Both the position numbers and the translations under genes were made by a program. From Lacticaseibacillus zhaodongensis (GTDB lineage: Bacteria > Bacillota > Bacilli > Lactobacillales > Lactobacillaceae), in the NCBI RefSeq assembly GCF_009687905.1, contig NZ_BLBG01000015.1:1-56841 (forward strand): 56,841 nt of DNA, written 5' to 3'. The notes beneath the pieces are model-generated. The model searched no databases. It saw only the letters and a list, made by a program, of their open reading frames with translations, and was not told the DNA's origin. This document shows, in pieces, positions 19,316 to 28,151 of the stretch (position 1 is its first letter; each line of letters starts with the position of its first letter).

Positions 19316-19351
19316 GGAGATGGTGCGCAGAATTTAGTGCGCACCATCCCC
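19316..19351 (-). promoter_or_regulatory. Perfect hairpin in the dnaA leader
   Basis: GATGGTGCGCA (19319-19329) and TGCGCACCATC (19338-19348) form a perfect 11-bp stem with an 8-base loop, about 50 bases ahead of the dnaA start. It has no T-run. It could stabilise the dnaA mRNA, or be a protein-binding dyad. Role unknown. Confidence 0.5.
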
Positions 19352-19422
19352 ACGAAAATTATTTTTTTGACCACTGCCAGCAGTCAAAATACCAAGATTG
19401 AGTTTAGCATTTGCCGCGAAAG

Positions 19423-19769
19423 TTTTCCACAGGCAAACGGTAATCCACAGGCAGGAATAACTGAATCCGGAGTGTTCACCACTGGTGGACAGTGGAAAAC
19501 TCGGTCCTGTGGATAGTGTAAAATCATAACCGTAGTTGCTAGTTGTCCACAGAAAGCTGTTCAGAACTGACGCTGTTGGGGCAACATTCGTTAGACTTAA
19601 GCACAGCAAAATATCTGCTTGTTGATAACTTATTTACACGCTGTTAATTGCCAATTATTTTCCGGAAAAGCCTGTGGATTATTTTTGCAGTCCTGAAAGA
19701 TTTTATTTTTATCCACAGGCTTATTTACCCCAGCCGTGACGGCCAAAATTATGGAGGCCTTGTGGATAA
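19423..19769. other. oriC: oriC, rpmH-dnaA side: DnaA-box cluster
   Basis: About eight DnaA-box-like nonamers lie in this gene-free stretch. Two are perfect: TTATCCACA at 19709-19717 and TGTGGATAA at 19761-19769. One-mismatch sites are TTTTCCACA (19423), TAATCCACA (19441), TGTGGATAG (19508), TTGTCCACA (19543), TGTTGATAA (19620) and TGTGGATTA (19673). With the cluster at 17818-17909 this makes a bipartite origin, as in Bacillus. The sequence also carries the dnaA promoter, which I could not place with confidence. Confidence 0.88.
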
Positions 19770-19859
19770 GTTAGAAGGCGACCGCGCTAATTTTTCCTTT
19801 CATTTGTCCCGAATCGGCGTTCTAATATCTTGCAAAGCGGTGATAATCGTGGTAAAACC

Positions 19860-19888
19860 TTGACGCCACGCGAAATAATCCGTATAAT
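19860..19888 (+). promoter_or_regulatory. rpmH promoter
   Basis: TTGACG (19860-19865), 17-base spacer, TATAAT (19883-19888), about 68 bases ahead of rpmH. Confidence 0.85.
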
Positions 19889-19955
19889 CAACGTTTGTTT
19901 AAGTCTTGTAACTATGAAATGAACATAAAAAGTTCAACTGAAGGAGGTGCCCCCT

Positions 19956-20096
19956 ATGACCACAAAGCGTACTTTTCAGCCTAAGAAGCGTCACCGCGAA
20001 CGCGTGCACGGCTTCATGAAGCGCATGAGCACTAAAAACGGCCGCCGCGTATTGGCTCGTCGTCGTGCTAAGGGCCGCAAGACTCTCGCTGCCTAA
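19956..20096 (+). CDS. rpmH: 50S ribosomal protein L34
   Basis: A 46-residue very basic protein translated as [20 protein letters not shown] and so on, with the invariant L34 core [22 protein letters not shown] and [10 protein letters not shown]. It binds 23S rRNA in the large subunit. AAGGAGGTG lies eight bases upstream. It is the first gene of the rpmH-rnpA-yidC-jag-mnmE-mnmG block on the plus strand; a terminator after it suggests that it is also transcribed alone. Confidence 0.97.
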   Translation: MTTKRTFQPKKRHRERVHGFMKRMSTKNGRRVLARRRAKGRKTLAA

Positions 20097-20124
20097 GCAG
20101 CCAGAATCGTGTGTCTTAGCAATA

Positions 20125-20173
20125 AAAGGAGCCAAGACGTAACCTACTTCGTTATGTCTTGGCCCCTTTTTTT
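20125..20173 (+). terminator. Terminator between rpmH and rnpA
   Basis: GCCAAGACGTAAC pairs with GTTATGTCTTGGC, flanked by AAAAGGA and a long T-run, 29 bases after rpmH. It presumably limits read-through so that L34 is made in excess of RnpA. Confidence 0.88.
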
Positions 20174-20259
20174 GGTTAAATGATGAAATGGTGTCCTTGT
20201 CGCCGGCTTTTGCCCCGTCCCCGTGCATCATGTTGTATACTGTTAAAAGATTGTGAGGG

Positions 20260-20619
20260 ATGATGGTGCGCAAATCTTACCGCATTAAACGTGAAGATGA
20301 GTTTCAGGATGTGTTCGAAAGCGGCCAGTCAGTCGCTAACCGGAACTATGTCATCTACTACCTCCGGCGGCCGGAAGCCAAACACTTCCGCGTCGGGATC
20401 TCGGTCGGCAAGAAAATCGGCCACCGGGCAAACGTCCGGAACCGGATCAAGCGTTACATTCGCCAGAGCCTACTGGAGCTTAAGCCCCAGGTCGATCCGC
20501 AGATGGACTTCCTGGTGATTGCCCGCAAAGGTGCCAAGAACCTGGATATGGCCACGAGCAAGAAGAATTTGGTCCACGCGCTCACCCTGGCGGGAATTAT
20601 CAAACCGGAGCAGAAGTAA
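20260..20619 (+). CDS. rnpA: Ribonuclease P protein component
   Basis: A small basic protein (119 residues from the ATG at 20260) with the RNase P protein signature: [26 protein letters not shown], in which the RNR box contacts the RNA subunit. It helps the RNA subunit bind and cleave the 5' leader of pre-tRNA. The start is uncertain: a GTG at 20266 gives [10 protein letters not shown], the usual N-terminus, and is better spaced from GAGGG than the two ATGs just before it. Confidence 0.96.
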   Translation: MMVRKSYRIKREDEFQDVFESGQSVANRNYVIYYLRRPEAKHFRVGISVGKKIGHRANVRNRIKRYIRQSLLELKPQVDPQMDFLVIARKGAKNLDMATSKKNLVHALTLAGIIKPEQK

Positions 20620-20704
20620 TCATTTCCGGCGCTGCATCGCTCTAGTAATCCGGACCAGCATCCGGTTACCCCAAAATCAAATTATTTTAGTGAGGGAATT
20701 ATTC

Positions 20705-21535
20705 GTGAGTAAGCAAACAAAGAGAATTCTAGCGCTGGCCGGCATGGCATTGCTGGTCGTAACGCTGGCCGGCTGTTCGACGGCGCCGGTTACTTCCCAC
20801 AGTACCGGTATCTGGGATCATTACGTCATTTATAATGCGGCCCGCTTTATCATCTGGCTGTCCAACCTGCTCGGCGGGAACTATGGTGTCGGGATCATCG
20901 CGTTCACGCTGATCATCCGGATCATCATTTTCCCACTGAACGCCATCTCGATGAAGAGCATGACCAAGCAGAGTGAATTGGCCCCAGAGATCAAGAAGCT
21001 GCAGGCCAAGTACAGTGCCAAGGACACCGCCACGCAGCAGAAGCTGCAGGACGAGACCCAGAAGCTCTACTCGAAGGCCGGGGTCAATCCGGTCATGGGT
21101 TGCTTGCCAACGCTGATTCAAATGCCGTTCCTGCTCGCTCTGTACCAAGCCATCTACCGGACCGACGCCCTGAAAGCTGGCTCCTTCCTCTGGATGCAAC
21201 TTGGTAAGCCGGACCCGTACTTCATCACCATGATTTTGGCGGCACTGCTCACCGGACTCACCTCCTACCTGTCGATGCTGGCTCAACCAGTGAAGAGCAC
21301 GATGAACTGGGCGATGGTTGCCATCATGCCAGTCTTCATCTTCATTGTCTCCATGAACCTGCCATCAGCTGTTACTATTTACTGGGTAGTCACCAACGCG
21401 TTCTCCGTTGTTCAGCAACTCATCTTGCAGAACCCAACCAAGCTGCGGCGTGAGCGTGAAGCGAAGATTCAAGAAGAAAAAGACAAGGAAAAGGCCCTGC
21501 GCAAGGCGCGCAAGCGGGCTTTGAACCGCAAGTAA
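20705..21535 (+). CDS. yidC: Membrane protein insertase YidC/OxaA
   Basis: A 276-residue lipoprotein-type YidC. The signal peptide ends in the lipobox LAGC (ILALAGMALLVVTLAGCST). Five transmembrane segments follow, including GIIAFTLIIRIIIFPLN with the conserved hydrophilic-groove arginine, NPVMGCLPTLIQMPFLLALY, and the C-terminal basic tail with KLRREREAKIQEEKDKEK. It inserts and folds membrane proteins with or without SecYEG. The GTG at 20705 is preceded by GAGGG; the upstream frame overlaps rnpA and was rejected. Jag follows after a terminator. Confidence 0.95.
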   Translation: MSKQTKRILALAGMALLVVTLAGCSTAPVTSHSTGIWDHYVIYNAARFIIWLSNLLGGNYGVGIIAFTLIIRIIIFPLNAISMKSMTKQSELAPEIKKLQAKYSAKDTATQQKLQDETQKLYSKAGVNPVMGCLPTLIQMPFLLALYQAIYRTDALKAGSFLWMQLGKPDPYFITMILAALLTGLTSYLSMLAQPVKSTMNWAMVAIMPVFIFIVSMNLPSAVTIYWVVTNAFSVVQQLILQNPTKLRREREAKIQEEKDKEKALRKARKRALNRK

Positions 21536-21556
21536 AGGCAGCCTTGTTTAAATAAA

Positions 21557-21598
21557 ATTACCGGCAAGCACTGAATGTGTGTTTGCCGGTAATTTTTT
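21557..21598 (+). terminator. Terminator of yidC
   Basis: TACCGGCAAGCAC pairs with GTGTTTGCCGGTA, followed by ATTTTTTAT. A family-1 element starts six bases after the T-run. Confidence 0.9.
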
Positions 21599-21603
21599 AT
21601 AAA

Positions 21604-21777
21604 ACAGAGCGGAGCCACCCGGGTTGCTACTGAGCATCAAGGTGACTTAGGTTTTGCCGGGTGTTCTTCTCGGCAAGGCCTAAGTCATTTTGAGCGGAGC
21701 CATTTCCACTTGTGCAGCTTGCTGCCCATAGTGGAATGGACATCGGAGTGGGAGCAGGGTGGCGCAGCTCGACTAGA
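21604..21777 (+). repeat. Family-1 hairpin element, copy 2 (enlarged)
   Basis: Starts ACAGAGCGGAG and ends GCAGCTCGACTAG. The basal stem is CCACCC/GGGTGG. It contains CTGAGCATCAA opposite TTGAGCGGAG, closing a GACTTAGG/CCTAAGTC hairpin, and an additional ATTCCAC/GTGGAAT hairpin that other copies lack. Confidence 0.8.
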
Positions 21778-21779
21778 AA

Positions 21780-21838
21780 CAGAGCGGAGAGATGCGGGTT
21801 GAAGCTCAGCATTGCGGCCGACTCTGGGCATTTATGTC
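21780..21838 (+). repeat. Family-1 element, 5' half only
   Basis: ACAGAGCGGAGAGATGC, GAAGCTCAGCATT and GACTCTGGGCATT match the 5' strand of the full element at 51471, but the 3' strand is absent. It abuts copy 2 and lies directly ahead of the jag start region. Confidence 0.65.
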
Positions 21839-21912
21839 ACAATCAACTTTTTACGTTATAATATACGCGATACGCAATCGCTCCTGTAGCTCCGAGAAAG
21901 GAAAGAACACCC

Positions 21913-22692
21913 ATGCCTACTTTTGAAGGAAAGACCATTGAAACCGCAATTGATACTGGCTTACTGACCCTCGGCGTACCGCGCGCCGCGGTGCGGATCG
22001 ATGTGCTCAGCGAAGGCCGGCACGGTTTTCTCGGCATCGGTGCTAAGCCGGCACAGGTCCGAATCACCATCAAGGAGGCCGTCAGTGATGCCGCCAAGGC
22101 CGCGGGCATGGATCCGCAGGCAACGGCCGAGGAAGCGACCGTTGCGGCAGAGAACGCTCCCCAGGCGGCTAACATGGCCAAAGGTAGCGCTGATGAGGCT
22201 GCTACCGATACGACTGGCACCAGCAAACCTGTCCGCAGCAACGAAGCTGGACTGGCTGCCGTTCAGAACTACCTGGAGCAGTCGATCACGGCCCTAGGCA
22301 TCAAAGTAACTGTTACCCAGCATAAGGTCCGCGGCGGGGTCCAGTTTGACCTTGCTGCCGACAAGGACGCGCTGCTGATCGGTAAGCACGGCAAGACCAT
22401 TAATGCCTTGCAGTTCCTGGCCCAGACGCTGTTCAACCACCGCGGCCGGTCCAAGTGGATCATCACCCTGAACGTCGGTGATTACCGGCAGCGCCGCCAG
22501 CAGATCCTCCAGCGGCTTGCGCAGAAGAGCGCCCGGGAAGTCATCGCGACGGGGAAGCCGGTTTACTTGGACCCGATGCCATCGTTTGAACGCAAAATCA
22601 TGCACCAAGAGCTCAGCGACAACGAGTTCGTTGAGACGCGTTCCGAGGGTGTGGACCCCCACCGCTACGTCATCGTGGCACCGAAACGCTAA
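21913..22692 (+). CDS. jag: RNA-binding protein Jag (KhpB/EloR)
   Basis: A 259-residue protein with the three Jag domains in order: Jag-N (MPTFEGKTIETAIDTGLLTL with GRHGFLGIGAKPAQVRI), an Ala-rich linker of about 50 residues, a KH domain with LIGKHGKTINALQFLAQTL, and an R3H-type C-terminal region around MPSFERKIMHQELSDNEFVETRSEG. The R3H Arg-His signature is RK..H here. KhpB binds RNA with KhpA and is linked to control of cell elongation in streptococci. It follows yidC as usual. AGGAAAG-type ribosome binding site upstream. Confidence 0.93.
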   Translation: MPTFEGKTIETAIDTGLLTLGVPRAAVRIDVLSEGRHGFLGIGAKPAQVRITIKEAVSDAAKAAGMDPQATAEEATVAAENAPQAANMAKGSADEAATDTTGTSKPVRSNEAGLAAVQNYLEQSITALGIKVTVTQHKVRGGVQFDLAADKDALLIGKHGKTINALQFLAQTLFNHRGRSKWIITLNVGDYRQRRQQILQRLAQKSAREVIATGKPVYLDPMPSFERKIMHQELSDNEFVETRSEGVDPHRYVIVAPKR

Positions 22693-22711
22693 TTATTTGT
22701 AAATAAAGATT

Positions 22712-22746
22712 AAAAGGACAGCCGCTGTTGAAGGCTGTCCTTTTTG
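22712..22746 (+). terminator. Terminator of jag
   Basis: AAGGACAGCC pairs with GGCTGTCCTT, followed by TTTTT, 20 bases after the jag stop. Confidence 0.9.
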
Positions 22747-22822
22747 CATCCGTATTTTTATCTGTGGCGCCAAGTTGCGTTGAGGTGAAAAGCAGCGGTG
22801 TCATTTTGCTAAAATCTTTATA

Positions 22823-22986
22823 GGACATATTTTTAAATATGCGCAGACGTCGCCACAAAGCTTGATGTGGCGGGGGTTTGCGGCGTCGGCGTAAATATGA
22901 ATTTGAATTTCATATTTACGGTGTAGCCGCAAGCACAGTGATATCAAGGGTTACAGCGGTTTTTGCGCATATTTAAAAATATGTCC
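22823..22986. repeat. 164-bp palindromic element with perfect 23-bp ends
   Basis: Positions 22823-22845 and 22964-22986 are perfect inverted repeats (GGACATATTTTTAAATATGC begins the left arm). Inside lies a second hairpin, GTAAATATGAA/TTCATATTTAC (about 22891-22920), flanked by GCGGC/GCCGC. No ORF. Its internal TTGATGTGGCGGGGGTTT (22862-22879) recurs at 46814-46831. Confidence 0.75.
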
Positions 22987-23096
22987 CGAGGCAAACGCGG
23001 GCTTTTTCCGGCTACCGCATTTTGTATTGACTGAAAATTATTGCGGTGCCAGGCAAACACGAGCAAACAATTCTGTTATCGGGGGAACCAGCCGGT

Positions 23097-23267
23097 TTAT
23101 TTTTGCGAGTGTTTCAGTGACGTGATCATAAATAGCATGCCGCTAGCGACGATCAATGCCAGAATTCCCGACACCCAGTGGCCAAATGGGAATAGGCACA
23201 GCGCCAGGAAGAAGAAGCCCGAGCAGTATTTTTTAAGCTGCGAATAGTCTTCATCAGTAAGTTTCAA
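23097..23267 (-). CDS. Small two-helix membrane protein
   Basis: A 56-residue protein beginning MKLTDEDYSQLKKYC if translated from the TTG at 23265-23267, which is five bases after GGAGGTGG; an ATG seven codons earlier lies inside that site. Two hydrophobic segments (GFFFLALCLFPFGHWV and ILALIVASGMLFMITS) follow a polar N-terminus. Alone on the minus strand between jag and mnmE. I do not recognise a family. The ribosome binding site is the main support. Confidence 0.55.
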   Translation of the reverse strand: MKLTDEDYSQLKKYCSGFFFLALCLFPFGHWVSGILALIVASGMLFMITSLKHSQK

Positions 23268-23412
23268 TCTGACCACCTCCGCCTTCATAGTAGGCTGTTA
23301 ATCTGCAAAAGTCATCGCTAAGAGAAAAATAAAGGTAGCGCTTGCAAAATGTTCAAAACTTTTCTCTCCCAGTAACGGTGGCTTGTTGTTACTACCAAAC
23401 GGGGTGCTTCAC

Positions 23413-23519
23413 TGGACATTCCCAGCTTTCTTTTGTATAGTATTCACAGCTAAATACGGACGAAGCAGTCAAAGTGCTCAGTCCCCCGGGAACGCAACGG
23501 GGGATAGTGCACTTTTTTT
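23413..23519 (+). ncRNA. Candidate small RNA of about 72 nt with own promoter and terminator
   Basis: TGGACA (23413-23418), a 17-base spacer and TATAGT (23436-23441) form a good promoter; the start would be near 23448. No ORF or ribosome binding site follows. AAAGTGC (23471-23477) and TCCCCCG (23482-23488) pair with CGGGGGA (23498-23504) and GCACTTT (23509-23515), ending in TTTTTTT. A transcript of roughly 72 nt would result. It could also be a long leader terminator ahead of mnmE, but the family-1 element lies between. Confidence 0.55.
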
Positions 23520-23523
23520 GTAC

Positions 23524-23644
23524 ACAGAGCGGAGCAGGGCGCTTAGAAGCTGAGGATTAACAGACTCTGAAATAAATGCTTGGGTTTAAGCATTTATTTC
23601 AGAGTCAGTTAACCGCAAGCTTCTGCCCTGCGCAGCTCGACTAT
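23524..23644 (+). repeat. Family-1 hairpin element, copy 3
   Basis: Starts ACAGAGCGGAG four bases after the T-run of the preceding terminator and ends GCAGCTCGACTAT. The basal stem is GCAGGGC/GCCCTGC, then AGAAGCT/AGCTTCT, loop GAGGA opposite CCGC, TTAAC/GTTAA, and a 19-bp upper stem starting GACTCTGAAAT. It is the most regular copy. A collapsed remnant (ACAGAACGGAGCTGCTCGAC, 23648-23667) follows it directly. Confidence 0.85.
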
Positions 23645-23687
23645 GAAACAGAACGGAGCTGCTCGACAGTAAAGGAGTAAATCAATC

Positions 23688-25070
23688 ATGAGTAATTACG
23701 GAGAAGAAACCATCACGGCCATTTCCACCCCACCTGGTGAGGGGGCCATTTCCATCGTGCGCCTGTCCGGGGATGATGCGGTGGCGATTGCGAACAAAGT
23801 GTTCCGCGGCAAGGATCTGCGCAAGGTGCCGACGCACACCATCAACTATGGCCACATCGTTGACCCCGAGAACAAGCGGGTAGTCGATGAAGTCATGGTC
23901 AGCGTGATGCGCGCACCGAAGACCTTCACCCGTGAAGACGTGGTTGAGATCAACACGCACGGTGGCATCGTGGCCACCCAGCACGTGCTGCAGCTGGTGA
24001 TCGGCGCCGGGGCCCGCATGGCGGAGCCCGGTGAGTTCACCAAGCGCGCCTTCCTGAACGGCCGCATTGACCTTACCGAGGCCGAATCGGTCATGGACAT
24101 CATTCGGGCCAAAACGGACCGGGCGGAGCAGGTGGCCGTGGATCAGCTCGGCGGTAGTCTGCGCAAGCTGATCGATAAGCTGCGCAAGGACATTTTGGAC
24201 ACCTTGGCGCAGGTTGAGGTCAATATTGACTACCCTGAGTACGACACGGAACAGATGACAGCTAAGGCCATGCGTGATGCGGCCACCGACGCGTCTGCCC
24301 GCCTGCAGGAACTGCTAGCCACGGCGCAGAGTGGCAGCATTTTGCGCGAGGGGTTGGCCACAGCTATTGTTGGCCGGCCGAATGTCGGCAAGAGCAGTCT
24401 GCTCAACTACATGATGCACGAGGACAAAGCCATCGTAACGAACGTACCCGGGACCACGCGGGACGTGCTTGAAGAATACGTCTCTGTGCGCGGGGTGCCG
24501 CTGCGCCTGGTCGACACCGCCGGGATTCACGACACGGATGATGTGGTCGAACGGATTGGGGTGGCGCGTTCGCGCAAAGCCCTCACCGCCGCGGACCTGG
24601 TGCTGCTGGTGCTGGACGCCAGCGAACCCTTGACCGATGAGGACAAGGAGCTGCTTGAGGCAACCAAGAATAAGAAACGCATCGTCGTCCTGAACAAGCA
24701 GGACCTGCCGGCCAAAATCACTGCCCGGGAACTCGCAACTTATCTCGAACCAAGTGAGCTCATCAACACCAGCATCAAGACCGCAGAGGGCCTCGATGAG
24801 CTGGAATCCCGCATCGCCAAGCTCTTCTTTGGCGGGATTGAAAATAGCCAAAATAATGTCATCGTCAGCAACGCTCGCCAGGCGGGACTCATGCGTCAGG
24901 CGCAGACCAGTCTCAAGTCAGTATTAGATGGCCTGGATGCGGGGATGCCACTAGATCTGGTCCAGATCGACATGACCGCGGCGTGGAACAAACTTGGTGA
25001 GATTACCGGTGAGGCGGCACCAGACGAGCTGATCAACCAGCTCTTCTCGCAGTTCTGCCTCGGTAAGTAA
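23688..25070 (+). CDS. mnmE: tRNA modification GTPase MnmE
   Basis: A 460-residue protein. The N-terminal formyl-THF-binding domain begins [21 protein letters not shown]. The G domain inside the helical domain shows [14 protein letters not shown] (P-loop), [13 protein letters not shown] (switch I), [10 protein letters not shown] (G3) and VLNKQD (G4). The C-terminus is the invariant FCLGK with the essential cysteine. With MnmG it adds the carboxymethylaminomethyl group to U34 of tRNAs such as Lys(UUU). AAAGGAG upstream. mnmG follows after 55 bases. Confidence 0.97.
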   Translation: MSNYGEETITAISTPPGEGAISIVRLSGDDAVAIANKVFRGKDLRKVPTHTINYGHIVDPENKRVVDEVMVSVMRAPKTFTREDVVEINTHGGIVATQHVLQLVIGAGARMAEPGEFTKRAFLNGRIDLTEAESVMDIIRAKTDRAEQVAVDQLGGSLRKLIDKLRKDILDTLAQVEVNIDYPEYDTEQMTAKAMRDAATDASARLQELLATAQSGSILREGLATAIVGRPNVGKSSLLNYMMHEDKAIVTNVPGTTRDVLEEYVSVRGVPLRLVDTAGIHDTDDVVERIGVARSRKALTAADLVLLVLDASEPLTDEDKELLEATKNKKRIVVLNKQDLPAKITARELATYLEPSELINTSIKTAEGLDELESRIAKLFFGGIENSQNNVIVSNARQAGLMRQAQTSLKSVLDGLDAGMPLDLVQIDMTAAWNKLGEITGEAAPDELINQLFSQFCLGK

Positions 25071-25125
25071 ACTGCATTTTGCACGATAAATTAATGATAA
25101 TTAACAATAGTGAGGAGACTAACTA

Positions 25126-27021
25126 ATGCCTGAAGTCAAGGAATATGACGCCCAGAATTACGACGTGATCGTTGTCGGGGCGGGGCACGCCGGCTGCGAG
25201 GCCGCGCTTGCCAGTGCGCGTATGGGGCAGGAGACACTGCTGCTAACGCTGAACGTTGACATGTTGGCATTCATGCCCTGCAACCCTAGTGTCGGCGGGC
25301 CTGCGAAGGGGATCGTCGTGCGCGAAATCGATGCCCTCGGTGGTGAGATGGGCCGCAACATTGATAAGACCTACATCCAGATGCGGATGCTGAACACCGG
25401 TAAGGGCCCCGCTGTGCGGGCTTTGCGGGCGCAGGCTGATAAAGCTGCGTACCACCGGACCATGAAGCACACCATCGAAAACACTCCGCACCTGACCCTG
25501 CGCCAGGGCCTCGTTAATAGCCTCATCGTTGAGGACGGCAAGGCGCGCGGCGTTATCACCGCTACCGGGGCGCGTTACCACGCCGGCGCCGTTGTTCTGA
25601 CCGCTGGCACCAGCTCCCGGGGCAAAATCATTATCGGTGAGCTCATGTACAGTAGTGGCCCGAACAACTCGCTGCCCAGCATCAAGCTGTCCGAGAATCT
25701 GGAACAGTTAGGATTCAAACTACGCCGTTTTAAGACTGGCACGCCACCACGCGTTGACGGCACCAGCATTGACTTCAGCAAGACCGAAGAGCAGCCCGGC
25801 GACAAGACGCCGAACCACTTCAGCTTCACGACGCCGGATTCCATGTACCTGAAGGACCAGCTCTCCTGCTGGATGACATATACCAACAGTCACACTCACG
25901 ACATTATCCGCGAAAACCTTTCCCGCGCCCCGATGTTCTCCGGTGTGATCAAGGGTGTCGGCCCGCGTTACTGCCCGTCCATTGAGGATAAGGTCGTGCG
26001 TTTTGCCGACAAGCCGCGTCACCAGCTCTTCCTGGAGCCCGAGGGCCGCGACACGAGTGAGTACTACGTTGGCGACTTCTCCACCTCCATGCCCGAAGAG
26101 ATCCAGCTCAAAATGTTGCACAGTGTCGCCGGACTCGAGCACGCCGCACTGATGCGGCCTGGTTACGCCATCGAGTATGACGTCATCGAGCCGTGGCAGT
26201 TGCGCGCCAACCTGGAGACCAAGGTTGTTGCGAACCTCTTCACCGCTGGCCAGATGAACGGGACTAGTGGTTACGAAGAGGCGGCCGGTCAGGGCATCAT
26301 GGCCGGCATCAACGCCGCGCTGCGCGTCCAGGGCAAGCCAGCCTTCACCCTCGGTCGCGACGAAGCCTACATTGGTGTTCTGATCGATGACCTGGTCACC
26401 AAGGGCACCAACGAGCCATACCGCCTCTTGACCAGTCGGGCCGAATACCGCCTGCTTTTGCGGCATGACAACGCGGACCTGCGTCTGACTGACAAGGGTC
26501 ACGAACTTGGGCTGATCGACGAGGATCGCTACGCAAAATTCACCGCCAAGCGCGCCGCCATCGAAGCCGAAAAGCAGCGGCTGAACACCCTGCGCCTGAA
26601 GCCGAGTCAGGTCAACGACTGGCTGACGGCCCAGGGTAAGCCTGAGCTCAAGGACAGCGTGACCGCCGCCGAGTTCCTGCGCCGCCCCGAGGTTGACTAC
26701 TCCGTGCTGACCCAGTTCATTCCTGCCGCTGACGTGGACCACCGCGTCACCGAACAGGTTGAGATCCAGATCAAGTACGCCGGCTACATCGCCAAGGAAG
26801 AGGCGCAAGTCGCCCGTCTGAAGCGTCAGGAAGCCAAGAAGATCCCAGCGCACATCGACTACGAAGCCATCACCGGCCTCGCCACCGAAGCCCGCCAGAA
26901 GCTGACCAAAATCCAGCCGGAGACGTTGGCCCAGGCCAGCCGCATCAGTGGGGTCAACCCCGCCGACGTTGCGATTTTGTCCGTGTACATTGAGCAGGGG
27001 CGGATTGCCAAGGTTCATTAG
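25126..27021 (+). CDS. mnmG: tRNA uridine-5-carboxymethylaminomethyl synthesis enzyme MnmG
   Basis: A 631-residue FAD enzyme (GidA). The Rossmann fingerprint [21 protein letters not shown] is near residue 10, [11 protein letters not shown] follows, and the signature GTPPRVDG is at about 204. [17 protein letters not shown] marks the second FAD motif. The C-terminal helical domain that meets MnmE and tRNA ends the protein. GAGGAG precedes the start. It is the last gene of the plus-strand origin block; the usual next genes (rsmG, noc/parB, soj) are absent here. Confidence 0.97.
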   Translation: MPEVKEYDAQNYDVIVVGAGHAGCEAALASARMGQETLLLTLNVDMLAFMPCNPSVGGPAKGIVVREIDALGGEMGRNIDKTYIQMRMLNTGKGPAVRALRAQADKAAYHRTMKHTIENTPHLTLRQGLVNSLIVEDGKARGVITATGARYHAGAVVLTAGTSSRGKIIIGELMYSSGPNNSLPSIKLSENLEQLGFKLRRFKTGTPPRVDGTSIDFSKTEEQPGDKTPNHFSFTTPDSMYLKDQLSCWMTYTNSHTHDIIRENLSRAPMFSGVIKGVGPRYCPSIEDKVVRFADKPRHQLFLEPEGRDTSEYYVGDFSTSMPEEIQLKMLHSVAGLEHAALMRPGYAIEYDVIEPWQLRANLETKVVANLFTAGQMNGTSGYEEAAGQGIMAGINAALRVQGKPAFTLGRDEAYIGVLIDDLVTKGTNEPYRLLTSRAEYRLLLRHDNADLRLTDKGHELGLIDEDRYAKFTAKRAAIEAEKQRLNTLRLKPSQVNDWLTAQGKPELKDSVTAAEFLRRPEVDYSVLTQFIPAADVDHRVTEQVEIQIKYAGYIAKEEAQVARLKRQEAKKIPAHIDYEAITGLATEARQKLTKIQPETLAQASRISGVNPADVAILSVYIEQGRIAKVH

Positions 27022-27060
27022 CTTTAACCTAAATTGAAAAACTACAATTACATGTAATCT

Positions 27061-27101
27061 AAAATATCCGCAGCCAGTAAAATCTGGCTGCGGATATTTT
27101 G
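27061..27101. terminator. Bidirectional terminator between mnmG and GNAT
   Basis: AAAATATCCGCAGCCAG pairs with CTGGCTGCGGATATTTT. Serves both convergent transcripts. Confidence 0.9.
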
Positions 27102-27123
27102 CTTATTGGGATAATTTTGATTG

Positions 27124-27630
27124 TTAATTATTAAACGTCTTGAGCCACCACGCATCGCATACACTACTTGCTGCCGCTTTAGGGGCTTGCTTTAACAACA
27201 CGAAGCCGTTCTTTTGGTAGAGGTGGTTAGCCGCACCAAGGGCCCTAAATGTCTCCAAGTAAACTTGGCGATAACAGGTTTGGGCGTAAGCTAGCGCCTG
27301 ATCAAGTAGGCGCTGGCCACCACCAGCCCCCCGGTGATTCTTAGCGATGTAGAACCGTTGCAGTTCCGCCACGCCGTCTGTGAGGGGGCCGATGCCCACG
27401 CCACCATATATCACACCACTTTCATCGCTGAGGACCCAGTAGGCGGCATTAGGTGTGCGGTCGTAAAAGGTACTCAGGCGCACAAGTTGGTCATCGGTGT
27501 ACATTGCAGCCGGGATGGTGCGGCCACTTTTGGCCACGATGTTCCCCGCTTCCATACGGGCTGCATTGATGATGCTGGCGATTTGCGTATCATCGGCGGG
27601 GATGATGGGTCTAACTTCTAGAGTGTGCAT
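27124..27630 (-). CDS. GNAT-family N-acetyltransferase (paralogue 1)
   Basis: A 168-residue GNAT protein. Motif A is YIAKNHRGAGGGQRLLDQAL (Q/RxxGxG/A form), followed by CYRQVYLETFRALGAANHLYQKNGF, the usual motif B. The C-terminus VCDAWWLKTF is shared with the next gene upstream. The start has GGAG nine bases before. The gene begins six bases after its paralogue ends, so they are one operon. Substrate unknown. Confidence 0.82.
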   Translation of the reverse strand: MHTLEVRPIIPADDTQIASIINAARMEAGNIVAKSGRTIPAAMYTDDQLVRLSTFYDRTPNAAYWVLSDESGVIYGGVGIGPLTDGVAELQRFYIAKNHRGAGGGQRLLDQALAYAQTCYRQVYLETFRALGAANHLYQKNGFVLLKQAPKAAASSVCDAWWLKTFNN

Positions 27631-27636
27631 TCGCCA

Positions 27637-28125
27637 TCACTCCGCAAATGTCTTCAGCCACCACGCATCACACGCGCTGTGTTCCGTTTCCGGCCGGGCC
27701 TGATCTAATTGCTTGAAGCCATTCTTGGCGTACAGGTGGTTGGCCGCCAGCAGGCTCTTGAAGGTTTCCAGGTAGACCTGCTGGTAACCCTGCTCCTGCG
27801 CGTAAGCGAGCGCTTGGTCGATCAGGCGCTGGCCATCACCATGGCCGCGGTGTCCCTGCCGGATGTAGAGCTTTTGCAGCTCGGCGATACCGGCTGCGAA
27901 GGGGCCAATGCCGGCGCCGCCGTAAACCGTACCGTCCGCGCTGCTTAATACCCAGTACGCGGCATCGGGTTCCTGGGCATAGAAGGCGCTCAGGTGGTCG
28001 AGTTGCGGATCGAAGTAAGCTGTTCCGGGGATGGCGCAACCGGCCTCCTCGAGGTCGCTACGGACGATGGCGGCCATTTGGGCGTCGTCGGCCGGAGTGA
28101 TGGATCTAATTACTAAGTTACTCAT
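27637..28125 (-). CDS. GNAT-family N-acetyltransferase (paralogue 2)
   Basis: A 162-residue GNAT protein closely similar along its length to the adjacent 27124-27630 product: the shared stretches include NAAYWVLS/DAAYWVLS, YGGxGIGP, GIAELQKLYI, GxGQRLIDQALAYAQ, VYLETF, AANHLY.KNGF and CDAWWLKTF. The two arose by tandem duplication. The start at 28125 has AGGAGG eight bases upstream; a 37-codon longer frame runs into the upstream repeat element and was rejected. Acetyl-CoA-binding motif is GHRGHGDGQRL. Confidence 0.85.
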   Translation of the reverse strand: MSNLVIRSITPADDAQMAAIVRSDLEEAGCAIPGTAYFDPQLDHLSAFYAQEPDAAYWVLSSADGTVYGGAGIGPFAAGIAELQKLYIRQGHRGHGDGQRLIDQALAYAQEQGYQQVYLETFKSLLAANHLYAKNGFKQLDQARPETEHSACDAWWLKTFAE

Positions 28126-28151
28126 GATAGTTCCTCCTGCGTTGCAATATG

